Positions 10,810 through 22,557 of a stretch of DNA of 64,000 nt are shown here, one piece after another; the stretch's first letter is position 1; every line of letters starts with the position of its first letter. Under the pieces are notes generated by a model. The model searched no databases. It was not told where the DNA came from and saw only the letters and a list, made by a program, of their open reading frames with translations. The position numbers were made by a program, and so were the translations under genes. The DNA is from Trachythela sp. YZ-2020 (taxonomy: Eukaryota > Cnidaria > Anthozoa > Malacalcyonacea > Clavulariidae), in the NCBI GenBank assembly GCA_016169945.1, contig JADLSH010000333.1:1-64000 (forward strand). The letters run 5' to 3'.

Positions 10810-11535
10810 TTACTCTAGTACAAGGTTCTCTATAGCTTTTAAAGATAATGTTTTTATTCTCTTTGGTCTGGTATTTATGTTCATTTCTGATGATGGGTTT
10901 TCCTGTTCAACTTGTTTCTTATCAGTTACATCAACTATGGTTTTATTTGGAATGCTACATAGCTGTACTCGATTTCGAGTATCAACCAGATATGATCTTG
11001 GTTTCTTGGATGGTCTGATCACTGTTCCCGTGCAGTCCATGTCTGTAATATAAACTGGTGTTCCTGCTGTTAATGGTTTCAATAATTGAGCTCTGTGGCA
11101 ATTATCAAAGTTATTTTTCTGCTTTGATCTACATTCTTCTTCCTTTTCCTTAAAGCATAGGCGGATTTTCTGGGGGGGTTGCACCCCCCAAAAAGTTTTC
11201 ACCTAGAGAAATTTCCCCAATTTTGCACGTTCTTTCTCCTTTTTAAAGATATTTTTCACCGTCTTTACTGCTCGTTCCGCTTCTCCGTTTGCCTCAGGAT
11301 ATCGAGGACTGCTGGTACTATGTTCGAATCCCCATTCTGCCAACTGGGCGAATTTGTTGCTGTGATATTGGGGTCCACTGTCGGAACGTAATTCGTCCGT
11401 AATACCGTGCCTGGCGAAGATAGTTTTTAAGGCTTGAATAATCTTCGTTGAGCTGGTATCTTTGGTTAATGCCAGTTCAGTTAGAAAAAGCAAAGCTTGA
11501 AGTGAGATCATTTGAAACAAGCCCAAAGTCCCCAA
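10810..11535 (-). pseudogene. Gypsy integrase, core end plus C-terminal domain
   Basis: Minus-strand ORFs encode the second half of the integrase core (RHGITDELRSDSGPQYHSNK with the second catalytic Asp, then SPRYPEANGEAERAVKTVKN with the catalytic Glu) and the C-terminal region (GTVIRPSKKPRSYLVDT). A G-rich snippet (GGCGGATTTTCTGGGGGGGT, about 11160-11200), related to the hAT-like MITE at 46582-46734, lies between the two ORFs and breaks the frame. The zinc-binding N-terminus and first catalytic Asp are missing: the frame stops at 11535, where the BEL fragment begins. The protein would have inserted Gypsy cDNA; here it is non-functional. Confidence 0.8.
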
Positions 11536-11544
11536 GTGTTGCCG

Positions 11545-12690
11545 GTGTTGGAGCTAAGTTACCGAAGCTCGTCATTAACAAATTTCAAGGTACATATTTA
11601 GATTGGGTGTGATTTTGGAATCAATTTGAGACTTAAATTGATAAGACTACTATAACACCGGTTGCCAAACTTTCCTACTTGAGAGAATTACTCATACCCA
11701 GTGCCCGGGTGTTGATTGAAGGTCTACCATTCTCATCCAAAGGTTATGAGAGAGCAAAAACAATCATAAGCACCAAATATGGTCAAACAAGCGAAGTGGT
11801 AAATGCACACATACAGTGTATTATTGGGTTACCCAGAGTACAGGTAGCAGACCCTGCCAAAGTGTATAAATTTTATGAGACACTTGCTAGTCATGTGCAA
11901 ACAATGGAAACATTGGGAAAACTCAAAGAGATTAGGGGGTTTGTTCGGGCCACTCTAGAGAAATTACCTGCAATAAGACCTGATCTAGTTCGTGTTGATG
12001 ACGAATTGCAACAATGGGGATTCCCACAACTGCTAGAATCTCTAAGGAAGTGGTGTGATCACAATCCGGCGCAGACAAGTGAGCGTAGTAGTCGGGGTGA
12101 TGGTCATAATCGTGGACATGGTCATTCCTACCAAGCTTCTCTTCACCAAGCTTGAGTTTGTGTTTATTGTGATGCTCCAGATCACAAAGCAATGGAGTGT
12201 GAGAAAGTTCCAGATGTGAGAGAGCGAAGAAAAATCCTGAGTGAAAAGCAACTCTGCTTTAATTGTACGGGCTCGAGGCACCAAGCAAAGACTGCAAGAG
12301 CAAATACAACTGTCAAAAGTGTGGTGGTCAACATCATACTTCCATTTGTGTCCAGAACCATGGGAAAGAGCAAATGCTGGTGGCAACAGGTGAATCTACT
12401 GTTATCTATCATGTAGTAGTGATCTCTGTAGATAGGATAAAATGTAGAGCACTCCTGGACTCTGGTTCAGGCAGTTTGTATGCCTCATCATCATTGATCG
12501 AGAATCTGAACAAGAAACCAACCCGTACTGAACACAAGCATATTAAGATGATGGTCTGTTCGACAACCCAAAAGGTCCACAGTTATAAGGTGAACATCTC
12601 GAGTGTGGATGAGAATTTTGAAATGTCAACAAAGTGGATAAAAGTGTGCTACTTACAATCCCAAACCCTGGTTATGAAGAGCTGTTGAAG
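11545..12690 (+). pseudogene. BEL gag and aspartic protease region
   Basis: The sequence opens with LPKLVINKFQGTYLDW, then FWNQFET, YLRELLIPSARVLIEGLPFS and YERAKTIISTKYGQ, the gag region of BEL elements (DUF1759-type), with two in-frame stops before 11679. After about 12150 come three Cys/His clusters (CVYCDAPDHKAMEC, LCFNCTGSRHQAKDC, CQKCGGQHHTSIC, in shifting frames), which resemble nucleic-acid-binding knuckles. The A17-type protease follows with the active-site motif ALLDSGSGSLYASSSL (about 12450) in place of the usual DSGS. A shift near 12640 moves the frame to VILGASDYSRVK and the conserved TRLGWTV (about 12835-12860). Confidence 0.8.
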
Positions 12691-12883
12691 AGATACAATC
12701 ATTTGGAACAAGTGGTCATAAATGACAATGACACTAAGCAAGAACTGCCAATTCATGTCATATTGGGAGCAAGCGATTATTCGAGAGTCAAACCCGAAAC
12801 AAAGCCAAAGATTGGCCAATCACTTCAGCCAATAGCCGAGTTTACAAGACTTGGTTGGACGGTGATGTCTGCAGGAACTGAGT

Positions 12884-13492
12884 TTGCAGGTGCTCATTCG
12901 GGCTGAGGACAGAGATGTACTAAGGTTCCACTGGATCCAGAACAAAGACCCCAGGGATATCGAAGTTCTACAATTCACACGAGCACTGTTTGGTTTAGTC
13001 CAATCCCCTTTCCTTCTGGCTGCAACACTGAAGCAACATTTGAAGGCGCTGAGAGAGAGGTATCCGCAAGAGATTGATGAGCTTGAGAAATGTCTGTACG
13101 TAGACAACATCATCAGTGGGGGATGCACATCTGACGAAGTCCTGAACTTAAAGCAAACAACTATATTGGTGTTTGAGGAAGCTAAGTTTGAGCTTCATAA
13201 GTGGCACTTCAATGAGCCACAACTGGAGAGCACAGACAATGAGAAAGATCGTGCTGGTGACAATCTACCAAGCTATGCCAAACAGCAGTTGGGAGTTAAC
13301 AGTGGTGAAACAAAGTTGCTAGGACTCTCGTGGAACAAACCCGATGATACCCTTGCTGTTGCGTTTCCGAAGAAACCAGTTGAGATAACGAAGAGAGAGA
13401 TTCTACGATTCCTTGCATCAGTTTATGATCCACTTGGAATTATATCGCCGGTGACCCTACTAAGGCAAATTCATCTTTCGCGAAGTTTGTGA
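12884..13492 (+). pseudogene. BEL reverse transcriptase C-terminal half
   Basis: Encodes DVLRFHWIQNKDPRDIEVLQ, RALFGLVQSPFLLAATLKQH and CLYVDNIISGG, then LASVYDPLGIISPVTL. These are the RT palm C-terminus and connection region of BEL/Pao elements. The usual YVDD reads YVDN, so a catalytic aspartate is lost. Upstream, the RT fingers and first catalytic Asp are missing: the frame jumps from the protease linker (about 12885) into the middle of the RT, an internal deletion. A stop at 13490-13492 ends this block. Confidence 0.8.
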
Positions 13493-13599
13493 TCAAAATC
13501 TTCCGTGGGATGAGAAGATATCAGATAACCTCGGGCAACAATGGCCAAAGTTCCTGAAATACCTTCCCGAGAAGTTCCAGTTTGCAAGAAGTATCCCGA

Positions 13600-14574
13600 G
13601 ATACCGAGAGCCATTGAATGAAGTGGAGTTATACACGTTTGGAGACGCAAGTGGTTCTGGAGCTTCTGCCGTAGTGTACATAGTCGTTAAGCAACCTTCG
13701 GGAGGAAGTAGGGGGTTGATAGCATTGAAATCGCGATTGGCCAATAATAATCTCACGATCCCTAGGCTGGAGCTCGTGTCGGCGCATATGGCAGCAAACT
13801 TAGCTGCCAATGTACGAACTGCACTCGAAGGTTACAAAGTGAGCGCAGTTTACGGATGGTTAGATAGCCTAGTCGCCCTCCATTGGATCAGGAGGAGGAA
13901 CATATAAACAATTTGTATTCAATGGGCAAAGCATACATTTTGCTTTGTGCATGCAGTCTATTGAGGGCAATCCACCTAGAGCTGCTAACAGACCAAACAA
14001 CTGAGGGATTCATCCGTTGTGGGGGAGACCTTCTACCATCTACTCAGATAACGGGAAAAGTTTCGTAGCCACGACAAAATGGAAACGTACGTCGAAGACA
14101 ATGTTCAACTCCCGATTTTGACACCGAACCTGATGATGTACGGGCAGTTAAACGTTTTACCAGAAACAGAAGTAGATTCCATCGAAGAAACCGAACTGCA
14201 AAAGAGGGCGAGACACTTACGTCGTTGTAAGGACGTTTTGTGGTCGCAGTTTGTAGTTGAAAGTTGGTGATGTGGTTCTCATGCAAAGCGAGCTGCGAAA
14301 TCGAGGTAAATGAAATATCGGAGTCGTCGTGACGCTCATCAAAGGAAGAGACAGGGAGATTCAGGGAGCGAGATTGAGAGCGGGAAAATCGTATATGGAA
14401 CAGGCAGTTCAACTATTATGTCCAAAGGAGCTGAGCTGTGATATCGAGAAGAATCAAGGACAATTGAAAGGTTTAGATCCTGAATCGAAGGAATTCACAC
14501 CCAAACGAGCTGCGGCAGTGATTGCGAAGGAACGTATTCGAGATGTGTTAGCTGGAGAAGCTGCTGATGTGTGA
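13600..14574 (+). pseudogene. BEL RNase H-like region and integrase remnants
   Basis: ELYTFGDASGSGASAVVY (about 13620) and IPRLELVSAHMAANLA (about 13760) are the RNase H-type region of BEL elements, followed by YGWLDSLVALHWI. The frame then breaks. A short integrase piece (CSLLRAIHLELLTDQTTEGF, about 13950) follows, then STQITGKVS at the expected second Asp position, then a large deletion. The integrase C-terminus reads LMQSELRNRGK and VVTLIKGRDREIQGARLRAG (about 14280-14380). The reading ends at 14572-14574, about 100 bases before the LTR. Confidence 0.75.
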
Positions 14575-14671
14575 ACTTGAACACTGTATCATGGAACTGT
14601 AGTGTAGGACAATTGCTTTTCAATTTTAAGGGTTTATTTGCTTTAATACGGTAAATCAAATAGGGGGAGAG

Positions 14672-14870
14672 TGTCGGGGATATTTTCAGCATAATTAAGG
14701 CTTACGTAATGTTATGCAATGTTTATGTAAAATCGGGACATGATTGGAGAGCGCTCGGGAGAGAGGAAACAAGGGATGAAAACAGTGAACACATGTGAGG
14801 GTTTGCGAGCTATATTATTGTAAATATCTGGTTTAAATTAAAGTGATACGATATAAAAACATTCGCGACA
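14672..14870 (+). repeat. BEL 3' LTR
   Basis: TG...CA-bounded 199-bp block (TGTCGGGGATATTTTCAGCA ... ATTCGCGACA). No second copy is visible in the window, because the 5' end of this BEL is lost. Confidence 0.7.
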
Positions 14871-15970
14871 GTACCAATGGTTTGTGGGTCAGTTTCTATT
14901 GTTATTTCCTCGGTTGTTGTCATTGATCTTGAGATAAATTAAACAGGTTTCCAGGTGCCTGGTTCTTCTTGTAGAACTACCGTTCCTAGGCCATATGAAG
15001 ATGCGTCAGGTTAGAATCGGCGCTGATGTCAGCGCTTTCTTGGTTTTGTCAAAAGCGTCTTGTTGTGGAGGTCCCCATGTCCATGAGGTGTTCTTGACTA
15101 ACAGCTCTCGGATAGGTTTGGTCATGACCGCGAGATTGGTGGTAAATTTGCTGAATTGGTTTATCATTCCAAGGAAGGAACATACTTCATGTACGTTGGT
15201 TGGTGGTGGCATTTTGAGAATTGCTTGTATTTTCTCTGGGTCGTGTTTAATGCCATCAGATCCCACGATCTTACCTAAGAATTTCACGCTAGAGACATTG
15301 AAAACACACTTTTCAGCATTGAGCATGACATTGGCATTGCTGAGTGGTTGGAGAACCACTTCCAATCTTTGGTTGTGTTCCTCTTGTGTTGTACCATACA
15401 CTAGAACATAATCAATGTTGCATTCAACGCCATCCAAACCTTCGAGAATTTGGGACATGCACTTCTGAAACTTTTCAGAGCCTGAGCTTATTCCAAAGGG
15501 AAGAACGTTGAAACAATACCGCCCCCAAGGTGTAATAAAAGTTGTTAGAGGTTTTGATCTTTCTGACAGTTTAATTTGCCAAAACCCTGAGTTGGCGTCT
15601 AATCTTGAGAAGTATCAAGCACCAGCAAGGTTTGCAAAAGTTTTTTCGGTTGTTGGTAGCAGATGGTTTTCGCGTTGCACATACTGGTTGAGCTTTGCGA
15701 GATCTACGCATACTCGAACTTTTCCATTGCTTTTTGGTGTTACAACCATCGGAGCACACCATTCGGTTGGATATTCAACTCAAGATATTACTTTGTTATG
15801 TTCCATTCTTTGTAATTCTCTTTCCGTTTCTTTTCGGAGTGGAATCGGAACTTGTTGTGGCACCTTGATTGCAAAAGGAGTTGCGTTTTGTGTGATTTTG
15901 ATGTCGTACTCTTGGTTTTTAATTTGTCCAAGATCGGTCTTTAATACTTTCTCTTGTTTCAATGCTGTTT
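14871..15970 (-). pseudogene. Gypsy reverse transcriptase and RNase H start
   Basis: Read leftward: the N-terminal RT segment (YDIKITQNATPFAIKVPQQV, about 15900), WCAPMVVTPK and RVCVDLAKLNQYV (about 15690-15760), FSRLDANSGFWQIKL (first catalytic Asp, about 15590), FITPWGRYCFNVLPFGIS (about 15510), then CNIDYVLVYG (about 15410), where family members have IDD: the last Asp of the catalytic pair is Tyr. The thumb and RNase H start follow (FLGMINQFSKF, then YGLGTVVLQEEPGTWKPV near 14960) before the BEL LTR interrupts. One stop near 15600 and shifts are present. It cannot be an active polymerase. Confidence 0.85.
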
Positions 15971-15991
15971 AGGGCATCAATTTACTCAACG

Positions 15992-17001
15992 TTAACACGA
16001 TTGAGTAAATTCAGATTTTGGGCTGCTTGTCTTCCTAGTAGTGATCTTTCTAGTCCTTTGACGACAAATATTTCTTCTGTTATTGTCTTGTCTTTGTGTT
16101 GCAGCTGTGACATGAATGTTCCTATACAGTTTATTTTGTAGGACTTTACTAGTCGACTTGAAATGAGGGTGTAGATTTCGTTGTTGACATACGCTTAACG
16201 GTATCACTGTGACGTCAGCGCCGCTGTCAATTTTGAATATGATGTTAGTTTCATTTACTTTGATGTCTGCCATTCACGGTTTACTGCTAGAATTGCTAGA
16301 ATTGCCAACAGTGTCTAGGTGTATAACTTCCCCCAAAAAGTAGAAATCCTCTTCTGACGAATTTTCCTCTTTAATCTCTTGGTGGGAAATTAATTCGTTT
16401 ACTTCTTGCTTGCGGGAATTGTTGGCTAGTTTGGCTTCGACATGCTTTTGCCCAATGTCCCTTTTTTGAACAATTATGACATATTGATTCACTTGCTGGC
16501 CACGATTACCTGGAGTGCGCTGTTCCGAGACAACGTGTGCATTTTGGCTAGTAAAATTTGCTGTGTTTACTTTCATTAAAATTTTTCTCACGCGAGTCAC
16601 TACTCGTCCTCTGATGCGACTGTTGTTGTTTTCTATTCTTAGAGATGTTGTCAATATTACGATCGCTACTTCCGGTAGATTTTTGTCTGTGAATAACACT
16701 TCGTTGCTTCTTAATTTCCTCATTTTGTCTTGCTTGCGACATAGCTTTCTCTAATGTTAGATCTGGATCTAGTTGTAGCTTTTCGGATAGTCTTTTATTT
16801 TGCAGTCCAACTATGATGCGATCTCGTATTAGTTGATCTTTTAGTACGCCAAATTCGGTGATGAAGCTTTCTATGGGTTCGTTTTCGTGTTGAACTCGGA
16901 TGTTGAATTTCGCTCTTTTTAAAATCACTTCATCGCCAAACGAAACGTGATTTTCGAAAGAGCGAAATTCAACATCCGATTTGTTAATCTCCTCTTCGCT
17001 G
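15992..17001 (-). pseudogene. Gypsy gag C-terminal part, zinc knuckle and protease
   Basis: Gag (17001 downward) reads ELSEEEINKSDVEFRSFENH, VILKRAKFNIRVQHENEPIE and IRDRIIVGLQNKRL, typical of Gypsy capsid. In a shifted frame near 16430-16480 lies a CCHC knuckle, CHNCSKKGHWAKAC. The protease (15992-16273) carries FKIDSGADVTVIP, the retroviral-type aspartyl motif. Several stops separate the blocks. The gag frame is continuous with 29664 upstream if the 17004-29661 element and one AG are removed. A 32-bp-arm inverted repeat lies inside gag at 16897-16978. Confidence 0.8.
16897..16978. repeat. inverted duplication inside Gypsy gag
   Basis: Arms 16897-16928 and 16947-16978 (32 bp, two mismatches, 18-base loop). 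The right-hand protein motif RAKFNIR matches normal gag, so the other arm probably replaced native sequence with an inverted copy. Confidence 0.85.
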
Positions 17002-17003
17002 AG

Positions 17004-17028
17004 CTCAGGTGCATTAATGCCTGGCTCC
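17004..17028. repeat. left terminal inverted repeat of the large element
   Basis: CTCAGGTGCATTAATGC then CTGGCTCC. It pairs with 29637-29661 with one mismatch and contains the 10-bp palindrome GCATTAATGC. Confidence 0.85.
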
Positions 17029-17932
17029 AATTGGAGAGGAGTGAGAAAATAGATAAAAACACATTAAAATTAATAAAAAAATAACGATATGACTTTCATT
17101 TTTGGTGGATATGTTGAACATCAATTGCCGAAACGTTTTACCTATCTGGTCTCCATGGAAACCTATCACGTGACTAGATATAGGCTATGATAACGGGAAT
17201 TAAGTATACGTCTTTATACACGGCTTGTCGACGCACTAAACATTCACGGATAGCTACAAAAATACTACTACAATACCTGTAGGTATTCTACTACAATGCT
17301 GTAATTAGAAACTTGAACATTATATTACTGATAAGAAAATATTTCTGCCAATGTAACAACGACTCTCGCGACGGCGATATAACTTGCAGGAAAATGACCT
17401 TTTTAGGTTAATAATTCCACAGTTCTAATTGCTGGACTAAAGTTAGGTATGCCTTTAACATAATCTGCGCGTTAACAAGTTACGTTAAAGTTGTTTAATG
17501 CGTCGACAAATCCATCGTGTTTTTTGCATGTGATGAAGAATTCAGATCGCCATTTTTGTAGGCGAGCCTTCCAAAACTATTTGCACGGTACAGCGGAGAA
17601 GCCCAAAAATCACCAGTTGTCATGACAATAGCGTCCAAAAGAATGTAAAAACAATATGGTGGACCAGATACGACTTAAACGCAACGTCTACAACTTCACA
17701 CAGGCCTTATAAGACAAATTTATAAAACTATGTTTGCAGAATGTCAAAATCTTATCTTTCATTTGTTATTAAGTATGACGTACATCCGCATAGCTAAAAT
17801 TTAGGCGCAAAAAATTCAAATCACACAAAGCTTTAGCTTAAACGAAATCGATCGAAATTGACCGAGCGTTCTATTTACTATTACGAGAGCGATTATTATA
17901 ATTATGGTGTTTAGTTTTATTCATCCCTCGAC
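17029..17932. other. 5' non-coding region of the large element
   Basis: About 900 bases without coding signal between the left terminal repeat and the first ATG. Promoter and 5' leader would be expected here, but no specific motif can be supported. Confidence 0.4.
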
Positions 17933-20900
17933 ATGTGGCTTTGCCAGAGGTGTTGCGTGGGAAATTTCGAAAAAATTGACACAGAATGGAAATATGGTGA
18001 CAGTGATTCTCGGTCGCAGCAGAAGCAATCTTGTAAGATTGAAGCTCGATTTAACCGCTTCAATACCGTCTTCGAATCACATCTTCAAAAGTTTGTTGAT
18101 GGAGTCACCGTAAGATGCACAAACGCAACCAGTATACAGCAACTTTCAACATCGAAAGCTGGAAAGGTTTATCAGTGGCGCAGCAAGGACAGCATATCTT
18201 TGAAAACTGCCGAGCCTGTCAAGATCGTTTTGTAGCTGTGCAAACTCTATTCCCAGTAAAGTCGAAGGGGTTTATTGGTAGCACTCGCCCTTCTGTCTCG
18301 TCATTAACAAACGATGCAATTGATCAATGTATGGCTGAGCAAACAAGTTCCACAAAAAGTTCTAGACGTCAAGCCGTAGAGAGTGCCTGTGCAGTGTACA
18401 ACAGGATTAATCCGTCCTTCGAAAGTGTTTGGGACATGCCTTTATCTGCTGCCTTGGTGAACGTCAGGGAACTAAACATAGAAGGTAAAAAGTCAAAGAG
18501 TGATAGACGAAAAGAGCGTAGGAGTCTTTATAAGAAGTCAAAGAAGACAATAGAGGCTGAGTGGACTAAGACAGATATTGTAAGGTAAAATAATATTGAT
18601 TATCAAACAATTTATATTAACTATTAATAATAATATTAATTATAATTGTCTTTATAATCATAAAATGTCCTACATCATAAAATCATAATTATAAATTCAG
18701 CGATAATATTAATGGACAATAAATTCATTGGACCTTAGATGTTATGGAAACAGACAATCCCTGGCAGCAAGACAGAGAGAAAGACTGGCAATGTGTTTCG
18801 AAAATTTTGAGGAGGCGAAACTGAGACACCAGGAACAAGGTAGTTCATAATATTTATATTTTAAGTTAAATTTTATTTGTAGAAATATGTTTATCAGGGC
18901 CCCTAAGGATAACAGTGATTTTCACTGATTGGGTTACCCTGTCTAATAAAGATTTTTACATTACATTACAAGGAGATCAACGCCAGAACTTGACTGAAAA
19001 TAACAAGAAAAGTCCTGTTGGTAATTTCACCGATATGGAATGGGACCATCAAGCCTTATCAGAGGAGGTGAAAAATTATCCTGATGATAAAATTGTCAAT
19101 TGGTCAGAACTAGCAGGGCGGTATCAAATCAAGAACAAGAATGGTCAACTGGCAAAGAATGGTGGGCAGATTGTTCAGGAGTACTTGAAGTCCAAGGGGG
19201 GTGGATGTGACAAAATTTAAGAAGCGAAGCAGCTCAGATGATGGAGGTCGAATCAGGAAAAAGATGAAGCGAAGTGTTGGTGGAGAAATAACAGTGCCAT
19301 GTCCAGTGACAAATACTAAGTTGAAGGAGAAGTTGAGCGAAAAAATATTGTCGGGAGAATACAATGTTGGGGAACTTATTGTACCTCGACAAGTAAGTTT
19401 TGTTCAAGCTGTGGGTTAAGGGAATTATGAACTAAGGGAAATGGTGGATATTCTAATTATGATTTAGTGTATATATTCTTAACCTTGCAGGTCTTGCCCA
19501 GACAAAAACAAAATCAAATAATGTACTTTTTACCAGCGCCCTGCACTAGAGTAAAAAACTCAATATATATGTCAGATATACCGGCTTTGTTGAATTAAGT
19601 ACAATTGCAATTTTAAAAGCAGTGAAATTCCTGCATGTACTTGACAAGCCCTAATTAGTTAAACTTCAAGAGGTGCACAATAAATTGTTGAAAGAAAAAA
19701 TTTCAGAACATTTTCTCAGAAAATTCCTGAATTTTCCCGGAAAATACCTGCTGGGCAAGGCCTGAATACAAAATTTAAAATAATAAAATAATTTTATTAC
19801 TGCATAGTTACCTTATTAGCTACTGTCCAATTGTAATATAACTTTCCTTTTCTGTAGTATGAAAAGTTTGTCCTAGACGACAATGGCTCCATTGTAAAGA
19901 CCGACTTCTTTGTTGAAGGTCGCAAATGCCCATTGGAAGAAATCAGAGAACGCAAGCTAGAAGAATTGAAGCATTACATGAGGGTACATTCAAATGACAA
20001 TCTGGAAACACTGTCAGAGGAAGAAATAGTGGACAGGCTGACCACTTTAAATGAGATGGTAGACTATGAAAATGTTGATGAAATGAGAAAACGGCTTAGG
20101 GAAATCGAAACAACATGACATCTCATGATCTGGCACGATTTATCAACAATGGCAAATCATTCCCATCTTGTTTTCATGGTGACCTGGTTGTACGATCCTG
20201 CCTTTTTTTATACGGACAGTGAATACGAACAGTTGACCGGAAAAAGCATTAGTGTACAGGCCAACATTGAATCACCTAGTGTCTACATAGTTGCAAGATC
20301 TTCATCAACTGATAAAGAGCAATTGAGCTATGTAGAAACTAGGCTAGAACGTCTAAACGATTTGTCACACCCAGTCACAACCGAATCAATGACAAAATGC
20401 GATTTTTCCATGGAGATACCCCCGCCCGTCAGTATGAGTGTGGCCAACAGAAAGGTGGAAATTGTTATTGTGCTATCCGTGGTGCAGGAGCCAATCGTGT
20501 GTATGAAATGGACTACTCTTTTCGCTGCTCACATATGTCCCTAGCAGATAGGCAAGATCTTGTACTACAAGGTCCATATGGAAAGAAATATTCTCTCCAG
20601 CAGGTCAATAAACCTTTTCAAGGTCTAAGCAAGGATGAGTTAACCAAGGAGTTATCTGCTAGAGGCATATATGAGGGCAATACAAAAGAGGAACTTCAGA
20701 ACTTACTGAAAGATGAGCTGCATGGTGTACAACGGGTTCCTGCTCTACTGTATCCCAGTCCTGAACTTCCTCTTGATGCGATAAACTGTGGCGAATACGA
20801 GATATTGGGTTTTGAACCACTCCATGACATCAGCCACCACATTGAGAACATCCTGACTGAGCTTCCATCACACCTTCCTAAAAATGAAGCTTCTGAATTG

Positions 20901-22557
20901 AATGCTCTTATTGAATTATGCATAGGGGGAAAAGAAACAAAAAGGGCCTTTGATTATCGATGTGCTCTGGTTCTGATTTCAAATCAGATCAGAGACAAGA
21001 TAAATTCACGGGCTCAATTGTTGCTTGATACCCTTGTCGAAATTCAAGAAATAGCATACAACTCAGAAGCTCAAAGAACCCCAAGATCAGTCCTTCGCTT
21101 CCATAACCTCACCTGGTACCATGCAATATTGTGTCGGACAGTTATCGGGTTTAAACCAAAAAAGTTAACTGTACGCAAGTTTTACGGGACATACTTCCAT
21201 AACATCACATCACATGCCCCAATCCAAAACCGACTTATTAGTGGTCGATCTGCTAATACCGAGGAACAAGAAAGAATTTTTAACGCAATCACAAACATTA
21301 CCCATACTACATCTTCATTTCATGCAGACCATATAATTGGAAACATCCTTGTTCGCCTTCAAGCAGAGAAACATTTGTCATCAAACCACCATGCTTCATC
21401 TGTCGAAAAGCAACAAGCTCAAGTTTCTAAATTGGCCTCGTCATTACCAAGTTTCCCCAACACTGTTGAACCATCCTTCATCTTGGCAGGCACATCTGGA
21501 AAGGATCAGTGATTTCCTTTTAGTTGGCAAAGGTGTATGGTGGAATGAATGTGACAATGGTGATATTCATTTCTTTGACACAAAAGGAAGTCCTGAATCA
21601 TTGGAAAAAGGCCCTTTGCTCCACCATTTAAGTCTGAGGAATCTTACTTAAAAAATTGTTGGCTAAAATGTGTGGAGCAAAGGTCTGATTTACCAATCTT
21701 CAGATTGCAAATTGAAGATACCAATGGAAATATGGTTGTTCATCATATTGACAGTGCATCAGGTGACCAAATTATGCCTAGTGTGGAAGTGGTCAGTGTG
21801 AATTTACCTAATGTAGTTGTTGATGGTGCTAATGCTGTGGTTACATGTGGAGATGTGGTTGTTGACAATAGTTATGTTGTGTTTGCTGGTAGTGAAGGTG
21901 GAGTTTTGGGTGACTCAAATGTTTCATTTGATAAGACTGTTTCAGATGATCACAAGTTTGAAGATGCTACAGTCACTGAAAACACAATTTGTACCTCTGA
22001 AGAAAACCTGGGTCAGGATGTAACACATGCTGTAAGGAACCCAGGTACTGTAATCAAGTTATTATATAGTACTGTATGATGTCACAATTAAAATGAGACT
22101 CAGAGACTGTACAAGGTATTAAAAAAGTTGTACATACCAAGAGAAACTATAAACTTGTCTTGCTTTGTTTTGACAGAAATATTGCCAGGTACTTGCACAA
22201 ACATCCCCGGTAATGCTGATGTCTGCCAAATGAAGCACAGACGAGCACTGCTGCGTATCCTTGGTCCAACTGACGAGGTTTGATACGGCGAGGAAACAAG
22301 TGAAAGACTGTCCTGGAGATCCTTTTTATCGCAAACAGTATTCCAAGCTATCCGCTGTGATGGAAACGAGGATTTCACGCGCCGAGGGAGGCTTCAAACA
22401 ACAGCTGAAGTCGTGGGAACAGCAACAGTTGACCAAAGCTGGCGTGGTTTCAACGACGAAAGATATGCTAGCGGATCCCTCAGCGAAACTCTTGGTTGAT
22501 AAATTGAAATACTGTAAAGCGTTGGCGAAGGAATGGCAAAGAGAAAAATATATTTGA
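17933..22557 (+). pseudogene. conserved multi-exon protein of unknown function (putative element protein)
   Basis: Exons that can be read: 17933-18579 (TATFNIESWKGLSVAQQGQH, ENCRACQDRFVAVQTLFPVK), 18754-18839 (SLAARQRERLAMCFENFEEA), 18973-19392 (VNWSELAGRYQIKNKNGQLA, KNGGQIVQEYLKSKG), 19858 to 22043 (VEGRKCPLEEIRERKLEELK; MIWHDLSTMANHSHLVFMV; RFFHGDTPARQYECG; TSHAPIQNRLISGRSANTEE; HADHIIGNILVRLQAE), and 22177-22557. Donors and acceptors follow GT/AG. Breaks: a shift near 18110, a shift in a G6 run (19196-19201), TGA at 20116-20118 in an otherwise open frame, and shifts near 20395, 21500, 21615 and 22260. I recall related uncharacterised proteins in cnidarian gene sets. Conserved Asp/His motifs (WHD, FFHGD) would suit a nuclease core but are unproven. 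Confidence 0.6.

Larger units (their letters stand above)
11540..14870 (+). mobile_element. BEL/Pao retrotransposon fragment with 3' LTR
   Basis: Plus-strand BEL element lacking its 5' LTR and gag start but ending in a 199-bp 3' LTR (14672-14870, TGTCGGGGATATTTT ... TTCGCGACA) preceded by a polypurine tract (AATAGGGGGAGA). It lies within the minus-strand Gypsy pol: Gypsy RNase H begins right after the LTR at 14871 (GTACC), whereas Gypsy integrase abuts the 5' break. Both the 5' part of BEL and the Gypsy sequence between RNase H and the integrase core are missing, so the left junction is a deletion or rearrangement rather than a simple insertion. Confidence 0.8.

Noticed and set aside
17904..18113. 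ORF starting upstream of 17933
   Set aside because: Different frame from the conserved exon and no ATG context; the ATG at 17933 leads into the better-supported frame.
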